49,116 nt of DNA, taken from Hydrogenophaga sp. (lineage in GTDB: Bacteria; Pseudomonadota; Gammaproteobacteria; Burkholderiales; Burkholderiaceae_C). Below the pieces are notes generated by a model. The model did no database searches, was not told where the DNA came from, and worked only from the letters and a program-made list of their open reading frames with translations. Each line of letters opens with the position of its first letter. Positions within the stretch are counted from its first letter, which is position 1. The stretch covers positions 1 through 49,116 of the forward strand of contig NZ_SDDV01000015.1 of assembly GCF_014773545.1 (NCBI RefSeq), written 5' to 3'. A program made the translations under genes and the position numbers. Shown piece after piece: positions 7,220 to 16,480 of the stretch.

Positions 7220-8674
7220 ATGAAAAAATTCTTAGCCAAATTGTTTCTGGGCCTGGGCCTGGCCCTGGGCGGCCTGGGCGCCATGGCACAGACCGTCCCT
7301 GCCGAGACCGCGCCGCTTGCCGAGACCGCGCCGCTTGTTGCCGCGCCCGCCGTCGAAGCCACTCCCGCTTTGGCCGCGCCCGACGCCCCTGCCCTTGCAG
7401 CACCCACGCTGGTCGTTGAGCCGGCGCCAGCGGAGGCTGCACCCACCGTGGACAAGGGCGATGTGGCCTGGATGATGATTGCCACGGCTTTGGTCATCAT
7501 GATGATCATTCCCGGCCTGGCCATGTTCTATGGCGGCATGGTGCGCAGCAAGAACATGCTGTCGGTCTTGATGCAGGTAATGACCGTGTTCTCGCTCATC
7601 ATGGTGCTGTGGGTGCTGTACGGCTACAGCCTGACCTTCAGCGGTGAGGGGCTGATCATCGGCAATCTGGACAAGGTATTCCTGCTGGGAGTCACGCCCG
7701 ATTCGCTCGCCGCCACCTTCACCGCTGGCGTGATGATTCCCGAATTCATCTTCATCGCTTTTCAAGCCACCTTTGCCGGCGTCACCTGCGCACTGATTGT
7801 GGGTGCGTTTGCCGAGCGCATGAAATTCAGTGCCGTGCTGTTGTTTTGCGCTCTGTGGTTCACCTTCAGCTACATCCCAATCGCGCACATGATCTGGGGC
7901 GCCGGCGGCTACTTGTTTGAAAAGGGCAAGCTCGACTTTGCCGGTGGTTCGGTGGTTCACATCAACGCGGCCATTGCCGGCTTGGTGGGTGCTTACATGC
8001 TGGGCAAACGCATCGGTTATGGCAAGGAAGCCATGACGCCGCACAGCCTGACGCTGACCATGTTGGGTGCTTCGTTGCTGTGGGTGGGTTGGTTTGGCTT
8101 CAACGCCGGCTCCAACCTGGAAGCCACGGGGGGTGCCACGCTGGCTTTTATCAACACGCTGGTGGCCACCTCGGCTGCGGTGCTGGCCTGGTGCATCGGT
8201 GAGGCCTTGTTCAAAGGCAAGGCCTCGATGTTGGGTGCGGCGTCCGGCGCTGTGGCAGGTCTGGTGGCTATCACGCCGGCTTGTGGTTATGTCGGCCCTA
8301 TGGGCGCCATTGTGATCGGACTGCTGTCTGGCTTCCTGTGCCTGTGGGGTGTCAATGGATTGAAGAAGATGCTGGGCGCCGATGACTCGCTGGATGTCTT
8401 TGGCATCCACGGTATCGGCGGCATTCTCGGCGGCTTGCTGACCGCGGTTTTTTCGGCCGCTTCGCTCGGAGGCATCAAGGGCGGTGATTACGCCATCGGC
8501 AGCCAATTGATGGTGCAGGCCGAAGGCATCGTCATCACCTTGGTCTGGTCTGGCGTGGTGGCCTTCGCCGCCTACAAGGTAGTCGATTTGGTACTGGGTC
8601 TGCGAGTCTCGGAAGAAGCCGAACGCGAAGGTCTGGACATCAGCTCGCACGGCGAATCGGCCTACTCACGCTGA
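7220..8674 (+). CDS. amtB: Ammonium transporter AmtB
   Basis: A 484-residue protein. Residues 1-22 form a signal peptide ending near AMAQ, and residues 23-80 an Ala/Pro/Glu-rich linker expected in the periplasm. About eleven transmembrane helices follow, starting DVAWMMIATALVIMMIIPGL and FYGGMVRSKN. The twin pore histidines lie in IAHMIWGAGG and FGIHGIGG. It conducts NH4+/NH3 inward and is gated by the PII protein encoded just upstream. ATG 7220 gives a proper signal peptide; the frame is open further upstream without family support. The linker contains an exact 18-bp tandem duplication. Confidence 0.96.
   Translation: MKKFLAKLFLGLGLALGGLGAMAQTVPAETAPLAETAPLVAAPAVEATPALAAPDAPALAAPTLVVEPAPAEAAPTVDKGDVAWMMIATALVIMMIIPGLAMFYGGMVRSKNMLSVLMQVMTVFSLIMVLWVLYGYSLTFSGEGLIIGNLDKVFLLGVTPDSLAATFTAGVMIPEFIFIAFQATFAGVTCALIVGAFAERMKFSAVLLFCALWFTFSYIPIAHMIWGAGGYLFEKGKLDFAGGSVVHINAAIAGLVGAYMLGKRIGYGKEAMTPHSLTLTMLGASLLWVGWFGFNAGSNLEATGGATLAFINTLVATSAAVLAWCIGEALFKGKASMLGAASGAVAGLVAITPACGYVGPMGAIVIGLLSGFLCLWGVNGLKKMLGADDSLDVFGIHGIGGILGGLLTAVFSAASLGGIKGGDYAIGSQLMVQAEGIVITLVWSGVVAFAAYKVVDLVLGLRVSEEAEREGLDISSHGESAYSR
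7301..7336 (+). repeat. 18-bp tandem duplication in the amtB linker
   Basis: The unit GCCGAGACCGCGCCGCTT occurs twice in direct contact (7301-7318 and 7319-7336), encoding AETAPL twice in the low-complexity periplasmic linker. It keeps the frame. Probably replication slippage, and possibly variable in length between strains. Confidence 0.8.
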
Positions 8675-8692
8675 GTTTTTATGCTCCACGCG

Positions 8693-8726
8693 GGGCCGTG
8701 TGCAAGCTTAGAGCTGCACGCGGCCC
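8693..8726. terminator. Hairpin downstream of amtB
   Basis: GGGCCGTGTGCA, a 10-nt loop and TGCACGCGGCCC form a 12-bp stem with one G-T pair, 19 bp after the amtB stop. There is no U-run, so intrinsic termination is not assured; it may instead protect the mRNA 3' end. Confidence 0.45.
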
Positions 8727-8829
8727 AGCGATTCACCCGCGCTACCCAGTGTCGAACTTTGGGAACGCGGGTTTTTTGCTTGCGCCAGCGGCACGAAACC
8801 GCGCAGAAAAAGCCTATCGGGCAGTTAAT

Positions 8830-10005
8830 ATGGCGGTCATGATTGCAAGCTCAACCGATCGCCCTGAGCCTTTGATTGATCAAGTCCGCGCGGCAGCGGC
8901 CAGCCGCTCGCCGCTGCGCATCGTCGGGGGCAACAGCAAATCTTTCTACGGCCAAGCTACGCCGGGTCAGGTGCTCGATACCCGCCTCTGGCGCGGCATC
9001 ACCAGCTACGAGCCAAGTGAGCTGGTGGTCACAGCGCGCGCCGGCACGCCGCTGGTTGAACTGGAAGCGCTGCTGGCTACACAAGGCCAATATCTGCCCT
9101 TCGATCCACCGCATTACGGCCCTGACAGCACCGTTGGCGGTATGGTTGCTGCTGGACTGTCCGGCCCAGCGCGCGCCAGTGTGGGCAGCGTGCGTGACTT
9201 CGTGCTCGGGGTGCAACTTATCAACGGCAGCGGCGAGTGGCTGACTTTTGGCGGTCAGGTGATTAAAAATGTCGCCGGCTACGACGTCAGCCGCCTCATG
9301 GTCGGCTCAATGGGAACGCTGGGCGTAGTCACCGATGTCTCGCTCAAGGTGCTGCCGCTGCCGCTGGCCGAGGCCACACTGGTGTTTTCTCTACCCCAGC
9401 ACGAAGCGCTCGAACAGTTGCACCGCTGGGGCGCCCAGCCGCTGCCACTCAACGCCAGTTGCTGGGTCCGGGACGCCAGCCAGCCGGACGCGCCCGAACT
9501 CTTGTTCGTGCGCCTGCGCGGTGCACGGGCAGCGGTGCAGTGGGCTGTTGATCGCATCTGCCGTGAAGCCGGTGGTGGGCAGCGCATAGACAATGCCCAG
9601 GCTGGGGCCGATTGGGCCGCCTGCGCCGATCAGCGTTTGCCTTTTTTTAGACCTGCGCAGCTTGAGTCAGCCGATCAGACGGATCGCTCGCTGTGCCTGT
9701 GGCGCCTGTCGGTGCCGGCCACGGCGCCCGTATTGCACTTGCCCGGTCCGCTGGCGGCAGCGCCGCAGATGATCGAGTGGCACGGTGCGCAACGCTGGCT
9801 CTGGGCCTCTTTTTCTGCAGCGGCCGAGTTGCGCGCTGCTGCTGCCGCAGTAGGCGGCCACGCTTGCTTGTTTCGCGCTGGCGCCGACGGCGCAGCCGAC
9901 GTGCCGCGCTGGGACCGCCAAAGCCCCACACTGGCGGCCATAGAGCAGCGCTTGCGCGCTTGCTTCGACCCATTCAGCATTTTTAACCCGGGCCGCATGA
10001 TTTGA
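8830..10005 (+). CDS. glcE: Glycolate oxidase FAD-binding subunit GlcE
   Basis: A 391-residue PCMH-type FAD-binding protein. The FAD site is seen in LRIVGGNSKSFYG near 35, STVGGMVAAGLSGPARASVG near 100, and VIKNVAGYDVSRLMVGSMGT near 145; the C-terminus ends FDPFSIFNPGRMI. GlcE is the smaller flavin-binding partner of GlcD in the GlcDEF glycolate dehydrogenase at the membrane. Start is uncertain between ATG 8830 and ATG 8839. Neither glcD nor glcF is adjacent, although the three normally form an operon; a GlcD-like gene lies 19 kb away at 28924-30348. Partner genes may lie outside the window. Confidence 0.85.
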   Translation: MAVMIASSTDRPEPLIDQVRAAAASRSPLRIVGGNSKSFYGQATPGQVLDTRLWRGITSYEPSELVVTARAGTPLVELEALLATQGQYLPFDPPHYGPDSTVGGMVAAGLSGPARASVGSVRDFVLGVQLINGSGEWLTFGGQVIKNVAGYDVSRLMVGSMGTLGVVTDVSLKVLPLPLAEATLVFSLPQHEALEQLHRWGAQPLPLNASCWVRDASQPDAPELLFVRLRGARAAVQWAVDRICREAGGGQRIDNAQAGADWAACADQRLPFFRPAQLESADQTDRSLCLWRLSVPATAPVLHLPGPLAAAPQMIEWHGAQRWLWASFSAAAELRAAAAAVGGHACLFRAGADGAADVPRWDRQSPTLAAIEQRLRACFDPFSIFNPGRMI

Positions 10006-10072
10006 ACCCGGCGCTTTCGCAGGGGCGATAGGCCTGATTTTCACCAGCAGTTTGCACGTACCAGGAGTTTGC

Positions 10073-10273
10073 ATGATCCAGCATATTTTCACCGTTCATG
10101 GAATGACCTGCAGCCATTGCGAAAAAGCAGTCATCGACGCCATTCGCAAGCTCGATCCGCAGGCCCAGGTGCGGATCGAGCGCACGCAAAACCGGGTCGA
10201 GGTGGATAGCGAGCTCGCGCGCGAGACATTGCTGGCTGCAATTGAGGAGGAAGGCTATCGGGTGGCGGCATGA
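10073..10273 (+). CDS. Heavy-metal-associated (HMA) domain protein, CopZ-like
   Basis: A 66-residue single HMA domain: MIQHIFTVHGMTCSHCEKAV with the metal-binding Cys13 and Cys16 of GMTCSHC, ending EEEGYRV. Such proteins bind Cu(I) and pass it to P-type ATPases in the cytoplasm. An AGGAG at 10063-10067 sits 5 bp before ATG 10073 and fixes the start. No copper ATPase or CueR-type regulator is nearby, so metal identity is inferred from the motif alone. Confidence 0.88.
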   Translation: MIQHIFTVHGMTCSHCEKAVIDAIRKLDPQAQVRIERTQNRVEVDSELARETLLAAIEEEGYRVAA

Positions 10274-10316
10274 CTGCACGACAGCCTGCCTTTTGTGATA
10301 TGGTGCCCAAGATTTT

Positions 10317-10332
10317 CAAGCCAAATGGCTTG
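10317..10332. repeat. Inverted repeat CAAGCCA-AA-TGGCTTG
   Basis: A perfect 7-bp inverted repeat with a 2-bp centre in the 105-bp gap between the HMA gene and ubiM, about 45 bp before the ubiM start. Could be an operator or part of an intergenic repeat. No U-run follows. Confidence 0.4.
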
Positions 10333-10378
10333 ATATGCGTCAAAATCTGAACCAAATTTGACCGTAAGCTGCCCTGAT

Positions 10379-11587
10379 ATGGAATTCGACCTCATCATCA
10401 TCGGCGCTGGGCCAGCGGGTCTTGGTCTGGCGCGTGCTTTGCGCGGCAGCGCTTTGCGTATTTGTTTGGTCGAACAACAAGCGCTGCACGCGCTGCAGCA
10501 GCCTGATTTCGATGGTCGGGAAATTGCGCTCACCCAGCACAGCGCGTCGCTGTTGCGCCAGTTTGGTATCTGGGCGCTGCTGGGCGCGCAGCACATCGCG
10601 CCACTGAAAGACGCGCTTGTAATCGACGGTGACCGCGCCTCGGCGCAGGCGCGCATGTGTATCAGCCAGCGCTTGAGTGCTGCGCCCGAACTCGGTTATC
10701 TGGTGGGCAACCACCACATCCGCCGTGCCTCTTTTGCGGCCGCCCTGGCCGCTGCCGACGAGCTTGGCGCGCCACCCGAATTGCGCTGTAATGAACGCGT
10801 CTGCCATGTGTACAGCGACGCACAGGCCGCCTACGTCAAGTTGGCCAGTGGGCAAACGCTGCGGGCTCGTTTGGTCGTGGCAGCCGATAGCCGCCACTCC
10901 TTGAGCCGGCGTGCGATGGGCATTGCGGCCGACATGCACGACTACGGTCGCAGCATGCTGCTGTGCAACATGACGCACGAGCGGGCGCACGATCAAACCG
11001 CCTGGCAGTGGTTTGGCCACGGTCAGACGCTGGCTTTGTTGCCCATGAACCCCTGTCCCGAATCCGGCTTGGCGCGTTCTTCGGTCGTGCTCACCTTGCC
11101 TCAGCGTGATCTGACGGCTTTGCTGGACTTGCCTGACGACGCATTCAACGCAGCCATGGTGCAGCGTTTTGAGGGACGCCTAGGAGCCATGACGGTGACG
11201 AGCAGCCGCCATGTCTACCCTTTGGTCGGTGTCTGGGCGCGCCACTTGGTGGCACAGCGCTTTGCCGTGGTAGGTGACGCCGCAGTAGGCATGCACCCAG
11301 TAACCGCACATGGTTTCAATCTGGGTCTGCGCAGCATTGAAACGCTCTCTGGCTTGCTCATCAAGGCCTTGCGCAAGGGACAAGACATCGCTGCGCCTGT
11401 TTTGCTCGAGCGCTACCAGCGCCGCCACCAGTGCGACAGCCGTGGCCTGTTTTTTGCCACCCATGCGGTGGCTACGCTTTACACGCGCGAACAGGCGCCA
11501 GCGCGCTTGTTGCGTCAGGCTTTGTTGCACCTGGGCGAGCGCTGCACACCCTTCAAGCGTGCCTTGGCTGCCAGCCTGACTGGTTGA
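10379..11587 (+). CDS. ubiM: UbiM-type FAD-dependent ubiquinone hydroxylase
   Basis: A 402-residue class A flavin monooxygenase. The N-terminal dinucleotide fold is IIIGAGPAGLGLARAL; the second FAD motif is VVGDAAVGMHPVTAHGFNLG near 300. The GDAAVGMHPVTAHG form, the QPDFDGREIALT segment and the YLVGNHHIRRA segment match UbiM rather than UbiH, UbiI or UbiF, where GDAAH is usual. UbiM hydroxylates the ubiquinone ring, at one or more positions depending on species. ATG 10379 follows family starts. It is not in an obvious ubi operon. The FAD monooxygenase class is near certain; the UbiM subfamily is my recognition. Confidence 0.82.
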   Translation: MEFDLIIIGAGPAGLGLARALRGSALRICLVEQQALHALQQPDFDGREIALTQHSASLLRQFGIWALLGAQHIAPLKDALVIDGDRASAQARMCISQRLSAAPELGYLVGNHHIRRASFAAALAAADELGAPPELRCNERVCHVYSDAQAAYVKLASGQTLRARLVVAADSRHSLSRRAMGIAADMHDYGRSMLLCNMTHERAHDQTAWQWFGHGQTLALLPMNPCPESGLARSSVVLTLPQRDLTALLDLPDDAFNAAMVQRFEGRLGAMTVTSSRHVYPLVGVWARHLVAQRFAVVGDAAVGMHPVTAHGFNLGLRSIETLSGLLIKALRKGQDIAAPVLLERYQRRHQCDSRGLFFATHAVATLYTREQAPARLLRQALLHLGERCTPFKRALAASLTG

Positions 11588-11614
11588 ACCGATTTTCATT
11601 TTCAAGCGCTAAGC

Positions 11615-11631
11615 TGGTGCGGTACGCACCA
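11615..11631. promoter_or_regulatory. Palindrome TGGTGCG-GTA-CGCACCA, possible operator
   Basis: A perfect 7-bp inverted repeat with a 3-bp centre, 84 bp before the acyl-CoA synthetase/GNAT gene. It resembles the palindrome at 6571-6587 in the glnK control region (TTGGTGC-GTC-GCACCAA). A shared regulator is possible but not shown. Confidence 0.4.
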
Positions 11632-11714
11632 CAGCAGATGCAGGCGCTTGTTCTGCCTCGTTCGCTCGCTTTGCAGCAGCGACCATTCATTTTCATTGTT
11701 TTTCAGGATTTCTG

Positions 11715-14393
11715 ATGGACAAACACTACCTCAGCCCTTTGTTTCAACCTGAATCGATTGTCATATTTACGGGCAATCCAGATCAAGTCGAACAGCAAAC
11801 CGCTTGCGCAAACACGCTGTCGCAAGCCTTGCGCGCGCAGCGTTTCAGCGGCACTCTGACTTTTCTGGACATTCATACCAGCGGCACCTTGGCTGATTTG
11901 GCCCATACCCGTGCCGATCTGGCCATCATTGCCTTGCCGCCCACGCAAGCAATCGAGGCACTGGAGGTGGCCGGCCGAATCAAATGCCGCGCCGCTTTGG
12001 TGTTAGGTGATGGCATTGCGGTTAAGCAGGCAGCGGAACTGCGCCGGGTGGCGCAGTTACACGGCATGTATCTGCTGGGCCCCAACAGCACCGGCTTGCA
12101 ACGGCCCAGTTGCGGCCTCAACGCCAGTGTGTCCGGGCCCTTGGTCAGCAACGGTTCTTTGGCCCTGGTGTCGCAGTCGGGCGCACTCACGGCTTCCATT
12201 CTGGATTGGGCGGGTCAGAACGCGGTGGGTTTTTCCACCGTCGTCACCATTGGCAAAAATGCTGCCGTAGATATCGATCAGGTGCTCGACTTTTTGGCTT
12301 CAGACGCCAAAACACACAGCATCGTGATCTATTTGGAAGGTATTTCCAACGCCCGCCGTTTCATGAGTGCTCTGCGTGCTGCCGCCAGTATCAAACCGGT
12401 GGTGGTGCTCAAGGCCGGTCGCAAACGGGCCGGTAATCTGGCGGCAAAAACCCATAGTGGGGCCATCGTTGGCAGCGACGATGTGTTCGACGCCGCGCTG
12501 CGTCGTGCTGGCGCGGTACGGGTGCGCTCATTCGTCGAATTGTTCTCTGCTGCCAAATGCCTGGCTTCTCGCTACTTGCCGGTGGGTCGGCGCCTGGCCA
12601 TCATCACCAACGGCGGCGGCCCTGGTGTGCTGGCAGCCGACTGGATCAGCGAAATCGGGCTCGAGCTCGGCCGCCTTTGTGCCGAGAAGGTGCTGGCACT
12701 GCAGCCCAAATTGTCTGAGCTTGCTTCCGTGTCCGATCTGATAGACCTCGGTGAAGAAGCCAGCCCGGCACACTACCAAGCCGCTATCGAAGCGGCGACT
12801 TCGGATTCGACAATAGACGGTGTGCTGGTGGTGCATTCACCTAAGCCCGGGGTCGATGCGGTAGAAGTTGCGCGTGTCTTGACGAACCAAAAAACCCGTC
12901 AGAGCAAACCCTTGTTGTGTTGCTGGATGGGCGATATTTCTGTTCTGCAAGGACGCATTGAACTCAACAACGCCAACATCCCGAGTTTTCGCACCCCGGA
13001 AGCTGCTGTGGGGGCATTTGGCAATATAGCCAACTTCTATCAGAACCAACAACTGCTGCAACAAACGCCTTCACCCTTATCGAGTCTGGCGCAACCAGAT
13101 ATTGAGGGTGCACGTCTGCTGATTGAAAACGTCTTGTCCGAGCGGCGCAAGGTGCTGACTGAAATGGAGTCCAAAGCCTTGCTGTCGACTTTTCACATAC
13201 CCGTGACCCAGACCATTTTGGCGCGTAACTCCAATGAAGCCATGATGATAGCGAGCCAACTGGGTTATCCGGTGGCGCTCAAGATCGACTCACCCGACAT
13301 CAATCACAAATCTGATGTCGACGGCGTGGTGTTGAACGTTTTGAACGCCGTCGACGTGCGCGACAGTTACAACCAGATGATCCAGTCTGTTGGCCGCTGG
13401 CAACCCTCTGCGCGAATCAACGGCATCACGATCCAGAAAATGGCGAACAGCAAACGCGGGCGCGAAATCAACATCGGTCTGGTGACCGACGACATTTTTG
13501 GTCCGGTGATTGCTTTTGGTGCCGGCGGCACCATGATAGAGCTCATCAACGACCGTACCATGGAGCTGCCTCCGCTGAATCAATTTTTGGCACGTCGACT
13601 GATTGAACGTTCGCGTGTGGCAGAAACACTGGGTGATTGGCGCGGCGCCAACGCCATCAACCGCGAGGCACTCGAGCGCGTGTTGCTGCGGGTTTCAGAG
13701 ATGGTGTGCGAGCTGCCACAACTGCGCGAAATGGACATCAACCCCATCATCGTTGATCAAAACGGTGCGGTAGCGGTCGATGCACGCATCGTTGTCGACA
13801 GCGCACCCACCACGGCGCGCAACTACGCACACCTGGCCATCCTACCCTATCCAGCGCGTTACGAGCAGGTCTGGCCGCTGCGTGGTGGGGGTGCGTACAC
13901 CATTCGACCGATTCACCCGGACGACGCTCAAATGCTGCAAGAACTCATGCGCAGCCTTTCCTCCGAGACACGTTACTTTCGTTTCATCTCCAGCGCACGA
14001 GAACACTCACCTGCCATGCTCTCACGTCTGACACTGATTGACTACGACCGTGAAATGGCCTTGGTGGCGATTTACCGGGAAATCAAGAAAGATGAAAACG
14101 CCTCTACCACGACGGTAGATCGCATCGTGGGCGTCTCGCGTTACATCACCAACCCCGATAAAACCAGTTGTGAATTTTCGCTCGTGGTGGCTGATGATTT
14201 TGCTGGCAAGGGTTTAGGCGCGCGTCTGATGCTCAGCATCATGGAAGAAGCGCGCGACAAAGGACTTTCAGCGATTGAAGGCCTGGTGTTGGCAAACAAC
14301 TCCGGCATGTTGAAGTTGATGAAAAGTCTGGGTTTTTCTATCACAACTTATGGTGAAGACCCCGATTTTAAGTGGGTTTCGCGCTATTTGTAA
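11715..14393 (+). CDS. ADP-forming acyl-CoA synthetase-like / GNAT acetyltransferase (Pat-type)
   Basis: An 892-residue protein with the Pat/PatZ layout: a CoA-binding domain (about 8-130), succinyl-CoA-ligase-like domains (about 130-460, with His247 in THSGAIVGSDD at the place of the ligase phospho-histidine), an ATP-grasp region (about 470-700, ALKIDSPDINHKSDVDGVVL), and a C-terminal GNAT domain (about 735-890, with ADDFAGKGLGARLM as acetyl-CoA loop). Pat proteins acetylate lysines of central enzymes such as acetyl-CoA synthetase. Base composition is more AT-rich than in genes further right. A paralogue of nearly equal length lies at 30447-33119. Whether the ligase part is active is unknown. 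Confidence 0.85.
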   Translation: MDKHYLSPLFQPESIVIFTGNPDQVEQQTACANTLSQALRAQRFSGTLTFLDIHTSGTLADLAHTRADLAIIALPPTQAIEALEVAGRIKCRAALVLGDGIAVKQAAELRRVAQLHGMYLLGPNSTGLQRPSCGLNASVSGPLVSNGSLALVSQSGALTASILDWAGQNAVGFSTVVTIGKNAAVDIDQVLDFLASDAKTHSIVIYLEGISNARRFMSALRAAASIKPVVVLKAGRKRAGNLAAKTHSGAIVGSDDVFDAALRRAGAVRVRSFVELFSAAKCLASRYLPVGRRLAIITNGGGPGVLAADWISEIGLELGRLCAEKVLALQPKLSELASVSDLIDLGEEASPAHYQAAIEAATSDSTIDGVLVVHSPKPGVDAVEVARVLTNQKTRQSKPLLCCWMGDISVLQGRIELNNANIPSFRTPEAAVGAFGNIANFYQNQQLLQQTPSPLSSLAQPDIEGARLLIENVLSERRKVLTEMESKALLSTFHIPVTQTILARNSNEAMMIASQLGYPVALKIDSPDINHKSDVDGVVLNVLNAVDVRDSYNQMIQSVGRWQPSARINGITIQKMANSKRGREINIGLVTDDIFGPVIAFGAGGTMIELINDRTMELPPLNQFLARRLIERSRVAETLGDWRGANAINREALERVLLRVSEMVCELPQLREMDINPIIVDQNGAVAVDARIVVDSAPTTARNYAHLAILPYPARYEQVWPLRGGGAYTIRPIHPDDAQMLQELMRSLSSETRYFRFISSAREHSPAMLSRLTLIDYDREMALVAIYREIKKDENASTTTVDRIVGVSRYITNPDKTSCEFSLVVADDFAGKGLGARLMLSIMEEARDKGLSAIEGLVLANNSGMLKLMKSLGFSITTYGEDPDFKWVSRYL

Positions 14394-14829
14394 AATGTTA
14401 CACACTTAATTACACAAATTAAGGTTTTGAAAGTTGTCGCCGTCTGAGGGGCTGCTTCTCTCTCTTTATCTTGATGTCTCTAATTCAAAATAGCAGTAGT
14501 AGTAGGCTTCGTCTTTTTTGAGGAAAAGTCTGTTTTTTTGTTTTCTGGCAACAAGTTAGCACCTTACAAAAGCTGTGTTCGAGCGTGCAGTGCGAAGGCG
14601 GTGAAATGGGGATAAGATTTGTTTTTCCATTTTTCTGTGGATAACATGAGAGATATCATAAAGTTATCCACATAGTTGTTGAAAATTTTTCGTTTTGCGC
14701 CTGTTTGAAGTCTATAAATCAAGCTGTTTTGCTAAAATGCTCCCCTTCACCGCGCTGGGTGCTTGTTTTTCTTGCTGCACAGGCCGGTAGTCACCGGACT
14801 GTTTTTTGGTTTTTTGCGTCCACTACCCT
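14394..14829. other. AT-rich intergenic region with DnaA boxes before minCDE
   Basis: A 436-bp non-coding stretch, clearly richer in A and T than the rest of the window, with several T-tracts. It holds two perfect DnaA boxes facing each other and one near match (separate entry). AGATTTGTTTTTC near 14615 recalls an origin 13-mer. It must also carry the min promoter; TAAAAT near 14733 could be a -10 box. It could be a replication origin, a DnaA-controlled promoter, or both. Confidence 0.55.
14607..14672. promoter_or_regulatory. DnaA box cluster
   Basis: TGTGGATAA at 14636-14644 and TTATCCACA at 14664-14672 are perfect DnaA boxes in inverted orientation with 19 bp between them. TGGGGATAA at 14607-14615 has one mismatch. 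The DNA between and around the boxes is AT-rich. Confidence 0.65.
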
Positions 14830-15609
14830 ATGTCGGTTGCTCTGACTGCCCAAAAGCCTGTCACGTTTGAGATCAAGAGTGCCAACCTGTCGCTGGTGGC
14901 GCTGCTGCTTAAGACGTCCGACATCGGTCGCCTGAGTCAAGAATTCAAGCAGCGTTTCAATGACCTGCCCGATTTTTTTGATAACGATCCCCTGCTGATC
15001 GATCTGCATTTTTTGCAGGCCGCAGAGCCCGCGGTTCAGATCGACTTCCCCGCTTTGCTAGACTTGTTGCGCCAACACCGGCTCAAGCCACTGGTGGTGC
15101 GTTCTGGCAGCCCGGCGCAGATGGCGCAAGCCTTGGCTGGTGGCTTGGTTTGTGCACCCGAAGTCAGCGGCCAGCGGCGTGTTGAGCCGCTGGCTTCGCT
15201 TGCACCGTCCAGCATGGCAGACGCGCCGCTTGCAGCGCCCACGCCGCAGCCTGCCATTCCTGCCAGCGCCTTGGTGATTGATAAACCCTTGCGGTCGGGG
15301 CAGCAGGTTTATGCGCGCGGGCGCGATCTGGTGCTGCTGTCCATGGTCAATCCAGGCGCCGAAGTGATTGCCGATGGCCATATTCACGTCTACGCGCCGC
15401 TGCGCGGCAAGGCGATGGCGGGTGCACGCGGCAACACCGAGGCACGTATTTTTGCGCTGTCCATGGCGCCTGAGTTGCTTTCTATTGCTGGCATTTATCG
15501 CACCAGCGAGGTGTCTTTACCGCAGACGGTGTTGGGTTTGGCTGCGCAAGTGCGCTTGCAAAGTGGCCATGAGGGCGACAAGCTGATTGTCGAGCGCCTG
15601 AGCACATAA
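14830..15609 (+). CDS. minC: Septum site-determining protein MinC
   Basis: A 259-residue protein beginning MSVALTAQKPVTFEIKSANL. The N-terminal FtsZ-inhibiting domain spans about 1-110; a Pro/Ala-rich linker follows near 130-155; the C-terminal beta-helix domain (about 155-255) has VRSGQQVYARG-like and DGHIHVYAPLRGKAMAGARG motifs, the glycine-rich surface that binds MinD. MinC blocks FtsZ ring assembly at the poles. First gene of minCDE. ATG 14830 matches family starts. Confidence 0.94.
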   Translation: MSVALTAQKPVTFEIKSANLSLVALLLKTSDIGRLSQEFKQRFNDLPDFFDNDPLLIDLHFLQAAEPAVQIDFPALLDLLRQHRLKPLVVRSGSPAQMAQALAGGLVCAPEVSGQRRVEPLASLAPSSMADAPLAAPTPQPAIPASALVIDKPLRSGQQVYARGRDLVLLSMVNPGAEVIADGHIHVYAPLRGKAMAGARGNTEARIFALSMAPELLSIAGIYRTSEVSLPQTVLGLAAQVRLQSGHEGDKLIVERLST

Positions 15610-15660
15610 ACTCGTTCCGATCGGTTCGACCATACTTTTCTATCGAAAAGAAATTTTTAC

Positions 15661-16476
15661 ATGAGCAAAATCGTCGTCGTGACTTCAGGCAAGGGTGGTG
15701 TGGGAAAGACCACCACCAGCGCCAGTTTTTCTGCAGGTCTGGCTTTGCGTGGACATAAAACTGCCGTGATCGACTTCGATGTCGGCCTGCGCAACCTCGA
15801 TCTGATCATGGGTTGCGAGCGCCGCGTGGTGTACGACCTGATCAACGTGATCCAGGGCGAGGCCAATCTGAATCAAGCGCTGATCAAGGACAAACAGTGC
15901 GACAAGCTGTTCGTCTTGGCGGCCAGCCAGACCCGAGACAAGGAAGCCTTGAGCCAGCAAGGCGTATACCAGGTGCTGTGCGACTTGGCCGACATGGGGT
16001 TTGATTACATTGTTTGTGATTCGCCAGCAGGCATCGAAACCGGTGCCTTGATGGCGATGCACTACGCCGACGAGGCGCTGGTTGTCACCAACCCCGAGGT
16101 TTCCAGCGTGCGCGATTCCGACCGCATTCTCGGCATGTTGAGCAGCAAGACCCAGCGTGCGATCGATGGCCGCGAACCGATCCGGGAACACCTGCTCATC
16201 ACACGCTACAACCCGGCACGCGTGGCCGAAGGGCAGATGCTTTCGCTGCAAGACATACAGGACATTTTGCGCATTAGACTCATCGGTGTGATTCCCGAGA
16301 GTGAAAGCGTGCTGACGGCTTCCAACCAGGGTCTGCCGGCGATTCACTTAAAAGGCACCGAAGTGGCCGAGGCTTACGCCGACGTGGTCGAGCGATTTTT
16401 GGGTGCAGAAAAACCGCTGCGTTTCATCGATGCGGAAAAAATCGGCTTCTTCCAGCGCGTGTTTGGAAGGAAGTAA
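15661..16476 (+). CDS. minD: Septum site-determining ATPase MinD
   Basis: A 271-residue ParA-family ATPase. The deviant Walker [11 protein letters not shown] starts near residue 10; [14 protein letters not shown] and [12 protein letters not shown] follow; the C-terminal amphipathic membrane-targeting helix is [10 protein letters not shown]. MinD dimerises with ATP on the membrane, recruits MinC and is released by MinE. It follows minC by 51 bp and precedes minE by 4 bp. Confidence 0.98.
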   Translation: MSKIVVVTSGKGGVGKTTTSASFSAGLALRGHKTAVIDFDVGLRNLDLIMGCERRVVYDLINVIQGEANLNQALIKDKQCDKLFVLAASQTRDKEALSQQGVYQVLCDLADMGFDYIVCDSPAGIETGALMAMHYADEALVVTNPEVSSVRDSDRILGMLSSKTQRAIDGREPIREHLLITRYNPARVAEGQMLSLQDIQDILRIRLIGVIPESESVLTASNQGLPAIHLKGTEVAEAYADVVERFLGAEKPLRFIDAEKIGFFQRVFGRK

Positions 16477-16480
16477 GCCG

